Assembly (NCBI RefSeq): GCF_002197665.1
Contig: NZ_NBBJ01000001.1
Location: forward strand, 744,001-808,000
Direction of reading: 5' to 3'
DNA: 64,000 bases
From: Sphingomonas mucosissima
Lineage (GTDB): Bacteria > Pseudomonadota > Alphaproteobacteria > Sphingomonadales > Sphingomonadaceae
This document shows, piece by piece, positions 1-9,507 of the stretch. Every line of letters starts with the position of its first letter. Position 1 is the stretch's first letter. The position numbers and the translations under genes are program-made. Under the pieces are notes generated by a model that saw nothing but the letters and a program-made list of their open reading frames with translations, ran no database searches and had not been told where the DNA came from.

Positions 1-1
1 G

Positions 2-1273
2 AACGACCGTCAGTCACTTCGCCTTCCGTTCACGTTCCAAACGACGACGGGTCGCGAAATCCCATTCCCGTGCAACCTCTTCCGCCCGGACTTCCTCCTT
101 TCGCCTGACGTGCTGAACGGCTGCCCCGTGGCAACCACCGGCACGCGCGCCGAGAATGCGGTGCAGCTGCGGTTCGACTCGGGTCTGAACGGTTCCTACG
201 CTTATGACGCAAGCCTGCGCATCCATGCCGGCTACGTTCAGGCCGAAGCGGAAGCGATCGACGGCGTTCGGGCGATCATCGGCGTTCGCTACGAAACGGC
301 AAAGCAGGAAGTGACGCCGGTCAACGCGCCGGCGACGCGGTTGAACAACGATTATTTCTTGCCGGCGGCGACGCTGACCTGGAACTTCGCCCAGGACATG
401 CAGCTGCGTCTTGCCGCGGCGAAGACCATCGCTCGCCCGCAGTTCCGTGAGCTTGCTCCCCAGGCGTTCCGCGACTTCGAATCGGACCGGTTGTTCTTCG
501 GCAACCCGAACCTGCGTGATTCCAAGCTTTACAACCTGGAAGCACGGTACGAGTGGTTCTTCGATCGCGACCAGCGGCTCACCATGGCGGGCTTCTACAA
601 GCGGATCGACAATCCGATCGAGCAGGTCGGCTTCTATCCGAGCACGGACGCCCGCCTGCAGACCGGTTTCACCTATCTGCCCAAGGCGACGCTGTGGGGC
701 GGCGAGATCGAGGTGCAGAAATACTTCCCGCTCGATTTCATCTCCGACGGGATGGCTGGCAAGCGGGCGGTTGTGATCGCCAATTACACCTACACCCAGT
801 CCAAGATCACGGCGGACAGCCAGTGCGTTCCCAGCGTGCTTGGCGACTCGCTGCCTGGCTGCAGTGATGGCTTCGCGCCTGCCAATCTCCAGTTCCGGGA
901 TGGCGCGCCGTTGACCGGGCAGTCTGATCACCTCGTCAACCTGCAGCTCGGCTATGAGGACCGGGAGAATGAGACGCAGGCGACGCTGCTGTTCAACTAC
1001 GCCAGCGACCGCGTGACGAATCGCGGCCCATCGCTTCTGTCTGGTGTCGGCTTCCAGCCCGACATCGTCGAGCGGCCGGGCATCCGGCTGGACTTCGTTG
1101 CGCGCCAGACGGTGGACTTCCTGGGCACGCGCGTCGAGCTGAAGGGCGAAGCGCGCAACTTGACGGGGCAGCGCTATCAGGAGCGCCAGACCTTCGGTGA
1201 CGGGCGGCAGGTGTTCATCAACCGCTTCGCACAGGGCCGGCTCTTCACGCTCGGCGCCAGCGTTACCTTCTGA
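2..1273 (+). CDS. TonB-dependent outer membrane receptor, C-terminal part (5' end outside the window)
   Basis: Outer membrane beta-barrel receptor that would import a ligand using TonB energy; the ligand cannot be read. The frame is open from base 2, so the signal peptide, plug and first barrel strands lie upstream of the window. The visible 423 codons carry typical barrel strands: alternating hydrophobic and polar residues, the block AKTIARPQFRELAP followed by FFGNPNLRDSKLYNLEARYEWF, which is common in sphingomonad receptors of this class, and a C-terminal strand ending in Phe (LFTLGASVTF), the Bam recognition signature. Two nearby Cys (PSVLGDSLPGC) may form a loop disulfide. A GTG at 110 is only an internal codon. 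It is followed by a 211-base gap before gspC. Confidence 0.9.
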   Translation, partial: NDRQSLRLPFTFQTTTGREIPFPCNLFRPDFLLSPDVLNGCPVATTGTRAENAVQLRFDSGLNGSYAYDASLRIHAGYVQAEAEAIDGVRAIIGVRYETAKQEVTPVNAPATRLNNDYFLPAATLTWNFAQDMQLRLAAAKTIARPQFRELAPQAFRDFESDRLFFGNPNLRDSKLYNLEARYEWFFDRDQRLTMAGFYKRIDNPIEQVGFYPSTDARLQTGFTYLPKATLWGGEIEVQKYFPLDFISDGMAGKRAVVIANYTYTQSKITADSQCVPSVLGDSLPGCSDGFAPANLQFRDGAPLTGQSDHLVNLQLGYEDRENETQATLLFNYASDRVTNRGPSLLSGVGFQPDIVERPGIRLDFVARQTVDFLGTRVELKGEARNLTGQRYQERQTFGDGRQVFINRFAQGRLFTLGASVTF

Positions 1274-1484
1274 CGCGATAAACCGGCTGGCGCGGCCCAG
1301 CGCCAAACCGCCCTTATCGCCCCGGACCCGATTGCGCGGTTCGGGGCGATTTGCGTATCGGGGGGGCCGTCGCTCATGCGCCGATGATAGGCATGGCCCC
1401 CGGAGGCCCATCATATTACACTGACTTGCAATGTCGCTGTAACATCGCGGACATAGCGCCGACTGCGCGGGGATTGGCAAATAC

Positions 1485-2315
1485 ATGCGATTGAGATTCG
1501 ACGCCCGCGCGACGGCGATTTTGCGGCGAATACCGGTCGTGAACGTCTATTCGCTGGCGGAACTGGTGTTGCTTGGGGCGCTGGCTATCCAGTGCGCACG
1601 CCTGGTGTGGACGGTGGTGACCCCCTTGTCCCCGCTGGGCGAATGGCGGCCGGCCAGCGTCACGCTGCCGGGCGCGCCAGGCGACGTGCTGAGGAGCTTT
1701 GACCCGTTCTACCGGATCAGCGGCGGGGCGGCGCAGAGCGGTGCGGGGGTCGTCACCTCGCTTCAGCTAACCTTGTTCGGCACCCGGATCGATGAAGCAA
1801 CAGGCCGCGGCTCGGCCATCCTGGCGGGTCCGGACGGCGAGCAGAAGAGCGTGGCTGTGGGCGAGGAGATCATGCCCGGCGTCATCTTGCGGGAAGTGGC
1901 CTTCGATCATGTCGCAATCGAGCGGAAGGGCGCCCGCGAAGACCTGTTTCTCGATCAGTCGGCGGGCGCGGCTGCTTCAACTCCGGTGCCTGGCGCGGCT
2001 GACCAACCCGTCGCTCCTACCACAAGCACAGGGATTACCGTGCAGCAGTTCCAGCGTGAAATCGGCTTCGTGCCGCGTGTTGAGGGAGGGCGGGTCAGCG
2101 GCCTTGTCGTACGGCCGGCGGGGTCGGGCGCTGCGTTCCGCGCCGCAGGACTGCGTGAGGGAGACATCGTGACGGAGATTGGTGGCCGGGCCGTGCAGGG
2201 GCCAGGCGACATCGAGCGGCTCGCTACCCAATATGCGGGCGGCGGGGCGATCGCGATCACTGTCGATCGTGGGGGACAGACGGTGCCGCTTAGCGTTCAG
2301 GTGGCAGGCCAATGA
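1485..2315 (+). CDS. gspC: Type II secretion system protein GspC with PDZ domain
   Basis: Inner membrane protein that links the secretin GspD to the inner membrane platform. The 276 residues show a short cytoplasmic N-terminus, one membrane segment at about residues 20-40, a periplasmic homology region at about 75-145, a proline/threonine-rich linker, and a C-terminal PDZ domain at about 190-276 (RAAGLREGDIVTEIGG is the typical core). The ATG at 1485 follows a GGGGA stretch about 12 bases upstream. It is the first gene of the gsp operon and overlaps gspD by 4 bases. No convincing promoter was found in the 211 bases upstream. Confidence 0.93.
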   Translation: MRLRFDARATAILRRIPVVNVYSLAELVLLGALAIQCARLVWTVVTPLSPLGEWRPASVTLPGAPGDVLRSFDPFYRISGGAAQSGAGVVTSLQLTLFGTRIDEATGRGSAILAGPDGEQKSVAVGEEIMPGVILREVAFDHVAIERKGAREDLFLDQSAGAAASTPVPGAADQPVAPTTSTGITVQQFQREIGFVPRVEGGRVSGLVVRPAGSGAAFRAAGLREGDIVTEIGGRAVQGPGDIERLATQYAGGGAIAITVDRGGQTVPLSVQVAGQ

Positions 2316-4504
2316 ACCGTTGGCTGCTCGCGCCGGCGTTGGCGCTCGCGTTGTGCGTTCCGGCGCAGGCGCAGACCACACTCAATGTGCGCGACGCCGA
2401 CATCCGCGCATTTATCGCCGATGCGGCAAAGGTGACTGGGCGCACCTTTATCATCGACAGCCGCGTTCAGGGCAAGGTGACGGTCGTTACCGATCGGCCG
2501 CTCAGCCGCTCGGAATATTTCGAGGTGTTCCTTTCCACCTTGCGGGCCAATGGGCTGGTGACCGTGCCGACTGCCAATGGCGCGCTTCGCGTGCAGCCGA
2601 TCGAGAATGCGGCAAGCCAGCCGGGGCGGATCGGCACGAGGGGCGCGGCGCGCAACCAGTTCGTAACGGAGATCGTACGGCTGCGCGCAATCGACGCGCA
2701 GTCGGCGGTTGATACCGTGCGGCCGCTGGTGTCGGCGCAGGGCTCCGTCAGCGCCAATCGCGCCGGCAGCTCGATCGTCATCGCCGATTTTGCCGACAAC
2801 GTGCGCCGCGTGCGCGAGGTGCTGCAGCGCATCGACACGGACAATAATTCGACGCGCGTGATCGCCCTGCGCAATGCCGGCGCGCGCGACATCGCCACGG
2901 CGCTGCAAGGCCTGCTTGGCACTCCGGCGCAGGGCCAGACGGCCAGCGCCAGCGTGGTCCCGGTCGAAGGCGCGAACTCGGTGGCGCTGCGTGGTGACCC
3001 GTCGACGGTTGCGCGGCTTGCGCAGGTGGCGCTGGATCTGGACCAGAAGGCCAAGAGCGGCACCGAGATCCGGGTCGTCTTCCTTGAGCATGCCGATGCG
3101 GCGCAGCTGCTTCCGGTGCTCCAGCAGCTGGTGGGGCAGACGCCCGATTCCATCCCGCAGAACCAGCTCAGCCAATCGAACTTCGGCGCCTCCAGCAGCG
3201 GCAATGGCGCAAGTGGCCAGCCGAGCGTCAACACCGGCGGCCAGGCGCAGGGCCAGAGCGCGCCGGGCGGCGGATCGAGCGGGCAAGCGGCCGTGCAGGC
3301 ACAAGGGGGCAGGGCACCTGCCGTCGTCACCCGTTTCGTCGGCGCGAACGCCATCGTCATCGCTGCGCCGGCGGATATCCAGCGCCAGCTGGCGGAGGTC
3401 GTGCGTCAGCTCGATACTCGTCGCGAGCAGGTGCTGGTGGAAGCGATCGTCGCCGAGGTGTCTGACGTGACGGCCAGCCGGCTGGGCTTCCAGTTCCTGC
3501 TCGGCAGCCTTTCGGGCGGGGCGTTTGGCGCCACCAGCTTCTCCAACTCGGCGCCCAATCTGCTGACCATCGCGGGTGCGATCGGGGCGCGTGAGATCGG
3601 CGGTACATCCACGACAGTGGTTGCGCCCGACGGCACGCGGACGACCACCAACACCGGTAACTCCGCTGGCGACGCGCTCGCGCAGCAGGCGATCAGCTCG
3701 ATCCTCGGCGCGAGCGGCGGTTTTGCGGGCTTCGGCGGGAAGATCGCTGGGGACACGATCTTCGGGTCGATCATCAACGCGGTGAAGAGCGACACCACGT
3801 CGAACCTGCTCCAGGCGCCGAGCCTCATCACGCTCGACAACCAGGAAGCGCGCATTCTCGTTGGTCAGGAAATCCCGATCACGACCGGGCAGGCGCTGAG
3901 CCAGAATTTCGACAACGCGTTCCGCACCGTGCAGCGCGAGAACGTCGGCATCCAGCTGGAAGTGCGGCCGCAGGTCAATTCATCGGGCTCGATCAAGCTG
4001 TTCCTGCATCAGCAGGTGAGCTCCATCGCCGGGCCGGTAAGCGACGACAATTCAGACCTCATCCTCAACAAGCGCGAGGTGGAGACCACGCTGACGGTCG
4101 ATGACGGGCAGATCGCCATAATCGGTGGGCTGCTCAGCGATGACGAACGACGGACGCTGGAGAAGCTGCCGCTCCTCGGCGACATCCCGGTGCTCGGCAA
4201 CCTGTTCCGGTCCAAGGCGCGGCAGCGCTCGAAGACCAATTTGATGGTCTTCATCCGGCCGACCATTCTGCGCTCCTCGGCCGATAACCGCCGGGTGACT
4301 GAGCAGCGCTATGGCTATCTGCGGCTCCAGCAAGGGCAGCACGATCCCGCACGCGAGCCGTCGATTGATGAGCTGGTGCGCGACTATATGGGTGCCGCAG
4401 CGCCGATCCCGTCCGCGCCGGTGCCGGGGAACATTGAGGACCCCCGCGTCAACGTGCCCGTGCAGCGCAACTCAACGGTTACCATCAAGCGGCGGGACAA
4501 GTGA
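2312..4504 (+). CDS. gspD: Type II secretion system secretin GspD
   Basis: Outer membrane channel of the type II secretion system. The 730 residues have a signal peptide ending near AQAQ (residues 1-22), an N0 domain, three N domains (N1-N3) at about 90-410, and a secretin core to about residue 660. The core contains VGQEIPITTG, ENVGIQLEVRPQVN and VDDGQIAIIGGLLSD, all hallmark secretin blocks. A Gly/Ser/Gln-rich low-complexity stretch lies inside the N3 region at about residues 283-340. The C-terminal tail (about 60 residues, Pro- and Arg-rich) could bind a pilotin, but no pilotin gene is visible. The gene starts inside the end of gspC and its TGA overlaps the GTG of gspE. Confidence 0.96.
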   Translation: MNRWLLAPALALALCVPAQAQTTLNVRDADIRAFIADAAKVTGRTFIIDSRVQGKVTVVTDRPLSRSEYFEVFLSTLRANGLVTVPTANGALRVQPIENAASQPGRIGTRGAARNQFVTEIVRLRAIDAQSAVDTVRPLVSAQGSVSANRAGSSIVIADFADNVRRVREVLQRIDTDNNSTRVIALRNAGARDIATALQGLLGTPAQGQTASASVVPVEGANSVALRGDPSTVARLAQVALDLDQKAKSGTEIRVVFLEHADAAQLLPVLQQLVGQTPDSIPQNQLSQSNFGASSSGNGASGQPSVNTGGQAQGQSAPGGGSSGQAAVQAQGGRAPAVVTRFVGANAIVIAAPADIQRQLAEVVRQLDTRREQVLVEAIVAEVSDVTASRLGFQFLLGSLSGGAFGATSFSNSAPNLLTIAGAIGAREIGGTSTTVVAPDGTRTTTNTGNSAGDALAQQAISSILGASGGFAGFGGKIAGDTIFGSIINAVKSDTTSNLLQAPSLITLDNQEARILVGQEIPITTGQALSQNFDNAFRTVQRENVGIQLEVRPQVNSSGSIKLFLHQQVSSIAGPVSDDNSDLILNKREVETTLTVDDGQIAIIGGLLSDDERRTLEKLPLLGDIPVLGNLFRSKARQRSKTNLMVFIRPTILRSSADNRRVTEQRYGYLRLQQGQHDPAREPSIDELVRDYMGAAAPIPSAPVPGNIEDPRVNVPVQRNSTVTIKRRDK

Positions 4505-6111
4505 TCCGGACGGGACGAGACTTGCCTCCTGACCTCTCGCCCCCGCGCGAGGCTTTCGGGATGGAGGAGGTCTCGCCGGACCCTCCCATCGGGTCTGTGG
4601 CGTTTTCAGTGCCAGCACATGTCCACTCTTCTCCCTCCGGCGAAGTGCTGTCGGTGGTGGCGCTCCCGTACGCCTTTGCGCGAAAGTTCGGCGTCACCCT
4701 GCAAGGCGACGCCGTCGCGCTGCGTGAGGGCGCGGACCCGCGCGCGCTGATCGAGGTCCGTCGTGTCCTCGGCCGCCCGTTCGATGTGACCGTCGTCGAG
4801 CCGGCGGCCTTTGACCGTCTGCTCGGGGACAATTACGCGATGAGCGGCCAGGCCACGGCGCTTGCGGCCGTTGGCATGGGTGACGAACTCGACCTGCTCG
4901 CTGACGGCATCCCCACCGCCGAGGACCTGCTCGACACCGCCGACGACGCGCCGGCGATCCGCCTCATCAACGGCGTCATCGCGGACGCCGCGCGCAACGG
5001 CGTGTCGGATATCCACATCGAGCCCTATGAGAGCGGCCTTGTCGTTCGCATGCGCATCGACGGCGTGCTGCGTGAGACGCTGCGCATGCCGCCGCACGTG
5101 GCCCCGGTGGTTGTCAGCCGTATCAAGGTGATGGCACGGCTGGACATCGCCGAGCGCCGCGTGCCGCAGGACGGGCGCATGGGGCTGACGCTCGGCGGCA
5201 AGTTGCTCGACGTGCGCGTCTCCACCTTGCCCAATCGCGCGGGCGAGCGGGTGGTGCTGCGTATTCTCGACAAGGACAATGCCGGGATCGACCTGAATGC
5301 GCTGGGCATGGAGCGCCCGATGCATGCCATGCTTGATGCGGCGATCCATGAGCCGAACGGCATCGTCCTCGTCACTGGCCCCACCGGCAGCGGCAAGACG
5401 ACGACACTCTACGCTGCGCTGCGCTTGCTCAATGACGGCAGCCGCAACATCCTGACGGTCGAAGATCCGGTCGAATATGCCGTGGATGGTGTCGGCCAGA
5501 TGCAGGTCAATGCCAAGGTCGGCCTCACCTTTGCTGCGGGCCTGCGTGCGATCCTCCGCCAGGATCCCGATGTCGTGATGGTCGGCGAGATCCGCGATCG
5601 GGAGACGGCCGACATCGCAGTGCAGGCGTCGCTGACCGGCCACCTCGTTTTGTCGACCGTCCACACCAATGACGCGATTGGCGCAATCACGCGTATGCGC
5701 GACATGAAGGTGGAGCCGTTCCTGCTTGCCTCCACGCTCCGCGCCGTTATCGCGCAGCGCCTTGTTCGCCGGCTCTGCCCGATGTGCCGTCATGGCGTTC
5801 CCGCAGGAGACACGGTCGCGCCGCTGCTCGGCATCGCGCGCGAGTCCACCGTTTATGAACCCGCTGGCTGCGGCGAGTGCAACCAGACCGGCTTCAAGGG
5901 CCGCGTCGGCGTATTCGAAGCGATCCGCATCGACGAGACGGTGCGCCGCCTCATCAACGACGGTGCCGACGAAGTCGCCATTGCGGCACACGCCTTTGCG
6001 CGTGGAGAGACCCTTGCCAGCGCGGCGCGCCGCATGGTCGAACAGGGTGTGACGACGGCGGAAGAAGCGGTCCGCGTCTCGCGTCGCGATTCGGAAGCGG
6101 TGGATGAGTAG
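4501..6111 (+). CDS. gspE: Type II secretion ATPase GspE
   Basis: Cytoplasmic hexameric ATPase that drives pseudopilus assembly. From the GTG start the Walker A motif GPTGSGKT is at residues 293-300, followed by the Asp box and Walker B (DPDVVMVGEIRD) and the His box (TGHLVLSTVHTND). The zinc-binding tetracysteine is complete at C426, C429, C457 and C460. The GTG at 4501 overlaps the gspD stop as GTGA, which favours it. An ATG at 4561 (GMEEVSP) is an alternative and would remove 20 poorly conserved residues. The 83-base gap to gspF is the only real gap in the operon. Confidence 0.95.
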   Translation: MIRTGRDLPPDLSPPREAFGMEEVSPDPPIGSVAFSVPAHVHSSPSGEVLSVVALPYAFARKFGVTLQGDAVALREGADPRALIEVRRVLGRPFDVTVVEPAAFDRLLGDNYAMSGQATALAAVGMGDELDLLADGIPTAEDLLDTADDAPAIRLINGVIADAARNGVSDIHIEPYESGLVVRMRIDGVLRETLRMPPHVAPVVVSRIKVMARLDIAERRVPQDGRMGLTLGGKLLDVRVSTLPNRAGERVVLRILDKDNAGIDLNALGMERPMHAMLDAAIHEPNGIVLVTGPTGSGKTTTLYAALRLLNDGSRNILTVEDPVEYAVDGVGQMQVNAKVGLTFAAGLRAILRQDPDVVMVGEIRDRETADIAVQASLTGHLVLSTVHTNDAIGAITRMRDMKVEPFLLASTLRAVIAQRLVRRLCPMCRHGVPAGDTVAPLLGIARESTVYEPAGCGECNQTGFKGRVGVFEAIRIDETVRRLINDGADEVAIAAHAFARGETLASAARRMVEQGVTTAEEAVRVSRRDSEAVDE

Positions 6112-6194
6112 CGCAGCGCCAGTTTCCGCGGGTCGCCGCCTGGCGGGGGAGCGCTTCCGGCTTCGGACGATAGCGTGCGGTACGGAAAGCTTCC

Positions 6195-7418
6195 GTGCCT
6201 GACTTCGACTATCTCGCAATTGACACCCGCGGCCAGGAAGCGCGCGGCCACGTTGTTGCGCCCGATATCGACGCCGCCCGCGCCACGCTTGATCGGCGGC
6301 GCCTCTACGTCGTTCGGATCGAGCCGGGCAGCGCCCCGGTCGCGCGGGGAAGGCCGCTGTTCGGCCTGCAGCTCGGGCGGCCGAAAATGTCGGCCAAGCA
6401 GCTCACGCTCTTTACCCGCCAGCTCGCCACACTCTCGCGCGTCTCTCCGCTGGAAGAGTCGCTCCGTACGATCACGCGGCAGACCGAGCAGGAGAAGGTT
6501 CGCGAGGTCGTGCAGCATGTTCATTCCGGCGTGGTCGAGGGCCGGCGCCTGGCTGACGCGATGGCGCGCGAGCCCCGGAGCTTTCCGCCGCTCTACCGCG
6601 CCATGGTCGCCGCCGGCGAGAGCTCGGGCACGCTCCCCGCGATCCTTGAGCGGCTGTCGACGCTCCTCGAACGTCAGGCAGAGATCCGGGGCAAGCTACT
6701 GACAGCGCTTGCCTATCCCACGATCCTCGCCATCGTCGCTATGGGTGTGGTGACGGCGCTGATGATGTTCGTCGTGCCACAGGTGGTCGAGCAGTTCGAC
6801 ACGATGGGGCAAGAACTGCCGCTGCTTACCCGTGTGGTGATCGTCATCTCGGATATCCTCGTCGGGTGGTGGTGGCTGATGCTGCTGGCGTTCGCAGGCG
6901 CGCTCGGCGGCTTCGTCATGGCGCTGAGGCAGCCGCCGATCCGCCTCGCGTTTGATAGCTGGCTGCTGCGCATTCCGCTGCTCGGCCGGCTGCTGCGTGA
7001 TCTCCACGCGGCGCGCATGGCGCGTACGCTCGCGACGATGGTCGCGAGCCGTCTGCCGTTGCTCGAAGGGCTCGCGCTTACCGCAGGCACGATCCACAAT
7101 CGACGGCTGAAGCTCGCTTCGGACGAGATCACCGAATCGATTCGAAGCGGCGGCAGCCTCTCGTCGGCGATGCGTCGCGCCGCCGTTTTCCCGCCCTTGC
7201 TGACCTATCTCGCCGCTTCCGGCGAAGCGGCCGGCCGGCTCGACGAGATGCTCGAACGCGCAGCCGATTATCTCGAGCGCGAGTTCGATCGCTTCACCGC
7301 CACCGCCATGTCGCTGCTTGAACCGGCGATCATCGTGGTGATGGGCGGCGTGGTCGCGACGATCGTGCTAGCGATCCTGCTTCCGATCCTGCAGCTGAAC
7401 ACACTTGCGGGGCAATGA
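6195..7418 (+). CDS. gspF: Type II secretion inner membrane platform protein GspF
   Basis: Polytopic inner membrane protein at the centre of the secretion platform, where it contacts GspE. The 407 residues hold two repeated GspF domains (about 75-195 and 275-400) and three membrane segments (near 170-195, 225-245 and 375-400). Typical blocks are LTLFTRQLATLSRVSPLEES and MVASRLPLLEGLALTAGTI. The start is GTG at 6195. The stop overlaps the gspG ATG at 7415 as ATGA. Confidence 0.95.
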   Translation: MPDFDYLAIDTRGQEARGHVVAPDIDAARATLDRRRLYVVRIEPGSAPVARGRPLFGLQLGRPKMSAKQLTLFTRQLATLSRVSPLEESLRTITRQTEQEKVREVVQHVHSGVVEGRRLADAMAREPRSFPPLYRAMVAAGESSGTLPAILERLSTLLERQAEIRGKLLTALAYPTILAIVAMGVVTALMMFVVPQVVEQFDTMGQELPLLTRVVIVISDILVGWWWLMLLAFAGALGGFVMALRQPPIRLAFDSWLLRIPLLGRLLRDLHAARMARTLATMVASRLPLLEGLALTAGTIHNRRLKLASDEITESIRSGGSLSSAMRRAAVFPPLLTYLAASGEAAGRLDEMLERAADYLEREFDRFTATAMSLLEPAIIVVMGGVVATIVLAILLPILQLNTLAGQ

Positions 7419-7867
7419 GAGTTATCATGAGCAAAGAACTGAAAAGACGTAAGAAGCGCAACGGGTTCACGCTGGTCGAGCTGATGGTGGTGATCGTCAT
7501 CATCGGCTTGCTGGCGACCATCGTGGCGCTGAACGTGATCCCGTCCGGCGACACGGCCAAGGTGCAGAAGGCGAAGGCGGATATCGCCACGATCGAGCAG
7601 GCGCTCGAAATGTATCGCCTTCAGCAGAACAGCTACCCGACGACGGCGCAGGGCCTGGAGGCTCTGATGACGGCGCCTGCGGGCCTTTCCAACCCCGCGG
7701 CCTATCAGCCCGGTGGTTATATCAAGAGGCTGCCGGAAGATCCGTGGGGCCGCGCGTATCTATACGCTTCGCCTGGCAAGAATGGCGCGGCGGACATCTG
7801 GACCCATGGTGCAGATGGCCAGGAGGGTGGCGAGGGGATCAATGCCGATATCGGCTCCTGGCAGTAA
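7415..7867 (+). CDS. gspG: Type II secretion major pseudopilin GspG
   Basis: Main subunit of the pseudopilus. It has a class III prepilin leader: positive residues 7-15, a cleavage site Gly17/Phe18, and Glu at mature position 5 (GFTLVELMVV), followed by the hydrophobic stalk. LEMYRLQQNSYPTTAQGLEAL and the C-terminal SPGKNGAADIWTHGADGQEGG loop, with its calcium-binding aspartates, are typical of GspG. The first ATG overlaps gspF; an in-frame ATG at 7427 would give the more usual short leader. The prepilin peptidase (GspO) needed for processing is not in the window. Confidence 0.96.
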   Translation: MRVIMSKELKRRKKRNGFTLVELMVVIVIIGLLATIVALNVIPSGDTAKVQKAKADIATIEQALEMYRLQQNSYPTTAQGLEALMTAPAGLSNPAAYQPGGYIKRLPEDPWGRAYLYASPGKNGAADIWTHGADGQEGGEGINADIGSWQ

Positions 7868-7875
7868 GGTGTGAC

Positions 7876-8367
7876 TTGGCCGATCGCGCCTTCTTGCGCT
7901 ACCGACTGGGCGGCCTGCGCGCGGGCGCGGGTGAGGCGGTGCGTGGCTTCACCCTCGTCGAATTGATGATTGTGATCGCGGTGATCGGTCTTGCCTCCGC
8001 AGCGGCGGTTCTCGCCATGCCCGATCCGCACGGGCGGCTGGTGGATGAGGGCGCGCGGTTTGCCGTTCGCGTGCGAGCGGCGCGTGACGCGGCGGTGATC
8101 GGCGGGCGTCCGGTCAGCGTGTGGGTGACGCCGGCTGGCTATGGCTTCGACGAGCGGCGTGGCGGGCAGTGGATTGCAGTTGCCGAAAAGCCGCTGCGCG
8201 TCTCGCAGTGGAGCGAGGGGACGCAAGCCGTGCTGGGCGAACGCGGGCGGGTCACGTTCGATTCCACCGGCACGGCCGATCGCGTGCTGGTGGTGCCGCT
8301 GCGGCGGGAGCGTACCCGGCTTACTGTCACGGTAGGCGACGACAACGGCGCGCGGGTCGATGGCTGA
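7876..8367 (+). CDS. gspH: Type II secretion minor pseudopilin GspH
   Basis: Minor pseudopilin. The prepilin motif RGFTLVELMIVIAVIGLASAA lies near residues 23-43 when translation starts at TTG 7876. That codon follows AAGG with a 6-base spacing just after the gspG stop, so it was chosen although no ATG or GTG is available in frame nearby. The mature part (GspH/FimT type) is about 140 residues. The end overlaps gspI by 8 bases. Confidence 0.85.
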   Translation: MADRAFLRYRLGGLRAGAGEAVRGFTLVELMIVIAVIGLASAAAVLAMPDPHGRLVDEGARFAVRVRAARDAAVIGGRPVSVWVTPAGYGFDERRGGQWIAVAEKPLRVSQWSEGTQAVLGERGRVTFDSTGTADRVLVVPLRRERTRLTVTVGDDNGARVDG

Positions 8368-8788
8368 ACGGCTTTTGTCGGTGTCTGGCTCTGCCACCTG
8401 TGGCCGGGGCGTTGTGGGCGATCGTGGCTTTACCCTGATCGAAGTGATGGTGGCGCTTGCCGTGTTCAGCCTTGCCGCCTTAGCGCTCATCAGGCTGGAA
8501 GGCGCGACGATCCGCTCAACTGCCCTGCTCGGCGATACGGTCCTGGCGCAGATGGTGGCGCGCAACGTGGCGGTGGATGCCATCACTGCGCCAAGCCCGC
8601 CGGCGCTGGGCCGCGCGGCCGGTGTGGAGCAGAACGGCGGCCGAGCATGGCGCTGGGTGCGCGAGGTGCGGCGCGCCGGCGACACGGGGGTGTTGCGTAT
8701 CGACGTCGCGGTGTCGGACGCTGGCGGGCGGGCGCTCGGGCGGCTGACGATGATCCGCCCGCCGCGGCCGGTGGTGACCGTTCCATGA
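8360..8788 (+). CDS. gspI: Type II secretion minor pseudopilin GspI
   Basis: Minor pseudopilin of the tip complex (GspI-GspJ-GspK). The 142 residues begin with a leader and the prepilin motif RGFTLIEVMVALAVFSLAALALIR, then the short GspI domain ending in a beta-rich segment (TMIRPPRPVV). The ATG overlaps the end of gspH, and the stop overlaps the gspJ start as ATGA. Confidence 0.9.
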   Translation: MAERLLSVSGSATCGRGVVGDRGFTLIEVMVALAVFSLAALALIRLEGATIRSTALLGDTVLAQMVARNVAVDAITAPSPPALGRAAGVEQNGGRAWRWVREVRRAGDTGVLRIDVAVSDAGGRALGRLTMIRPPRPVVTVP

Positions 8789-9507
8789 TGCTGGCCAAGC
8801 GGAAGAGAGAGCTGCGACGGCACCGCGGTTGTTGGGCGCCTCTGTGCGATCGAGCATTACAACCAACGGCCAGCCGTTTCGCGGGGCATGAAACTGCTGG
8901 GTTCACCTTGGTTGAGGTGATGGTTGCGCTCATGATCTTCGGATTGATCGCGTCAGCCGGCGTGGCGCTGCTCGCCTTCAGCGTGCGGGCGCAGGGCGCG
9001 ACCACCGCGCGGCTGGACGACGTGGGGGCGCTTGCCAGACAATCCTCGCTGCTCGCCGCGGATCTTGCGCAAGCAATGAACCGGCCCGCCCGGGATGAGC
9101 GCGGGACCAAGTTTCCGGCTTTTGTCGGGGGCGCGACCAGCGTCACCTTCGTGCGCGCGGGGTGGAGCAATATCGATGCCCAGCCACGCTCGACCTTGCA
9201 GAAGGTGAGTTATCGGCTCGCGGACGGCGCGCTTCGGCGTACCGCCTGGCCGATGGTGGACGGCGCGGCGCCGCTGCCCGCGTCCATCGCCCTTGCCGAT
9301 GTCGCGGGCGCGACGCTGCGCTACCGCATCGGCGGTGTGTGGAGCGATCGGTGGGATGGCACAGGAGGGGCCGCCTTGCCGCAGGCGCTCGAACTGGTGC
9401 TGGAGCGGCGCGACGGCATTGTTTTTCGGCAGCTTTTCCTGGTCGGCAGCGGTGCGCCGCCGGTCGTGACGAGCACTCCCCCGCCCGGAGCGCCCAATGG
9501 CGGCTAG
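8785..9507 (+). CDS. gspJ: Type II secretion minor pseudopilin GspJ
   Basis: Minor pseudopilin of the tip complex. From ATG 8785 (overlapping the gspI stop) there is an unusually long, charged leader of about 40 residues before AGFTLVEVMVALMIFGLIASA. A start further downstream is not offered by any ATG near the motif. The rest matches GspJ: LAADLAQAMNRPARDERG, then a beta-rich domain of about 150 residues. The 3' end overlaps gspK by 11 bases. Confidence 0.88.
   Translation: MMLAKRKRELRRHRGCWAPLCDRALQPTASRFAGHETAGFTLVEVMVALMIFGLIASAGVALLAFSVRAQGATTARLDDVGALARQSSLLAADLAQAMNRPARDERGTKFPAFVGGATSVTFVRAGWSNIDAQPRSTLQKVSYRLADGALRRTAWPMVDGAAPLPASIALADVAGATLRYRIGGVWSDRWDGTGGAALPQALELVLERRDGIVFRQLFLVGSGAPPVVTSTPPPGAPNGG

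Noticed and set aside
14..1486. A 490-codon open frame on the minus strand, opposite the TonB receptor
   Set aside because: It is a GC-driven mirror of the receptor gene: Arg- and Ala-rich, no domain, no ribosome site, and the plus-strand product is clearly a receptor.
4606..6219. A 537-codon open frame opposite gspE
   Set aside because: His/Arg/Asp-rich mirror product with no known motifs; gspE on the other strand has all its catalytic motifs.
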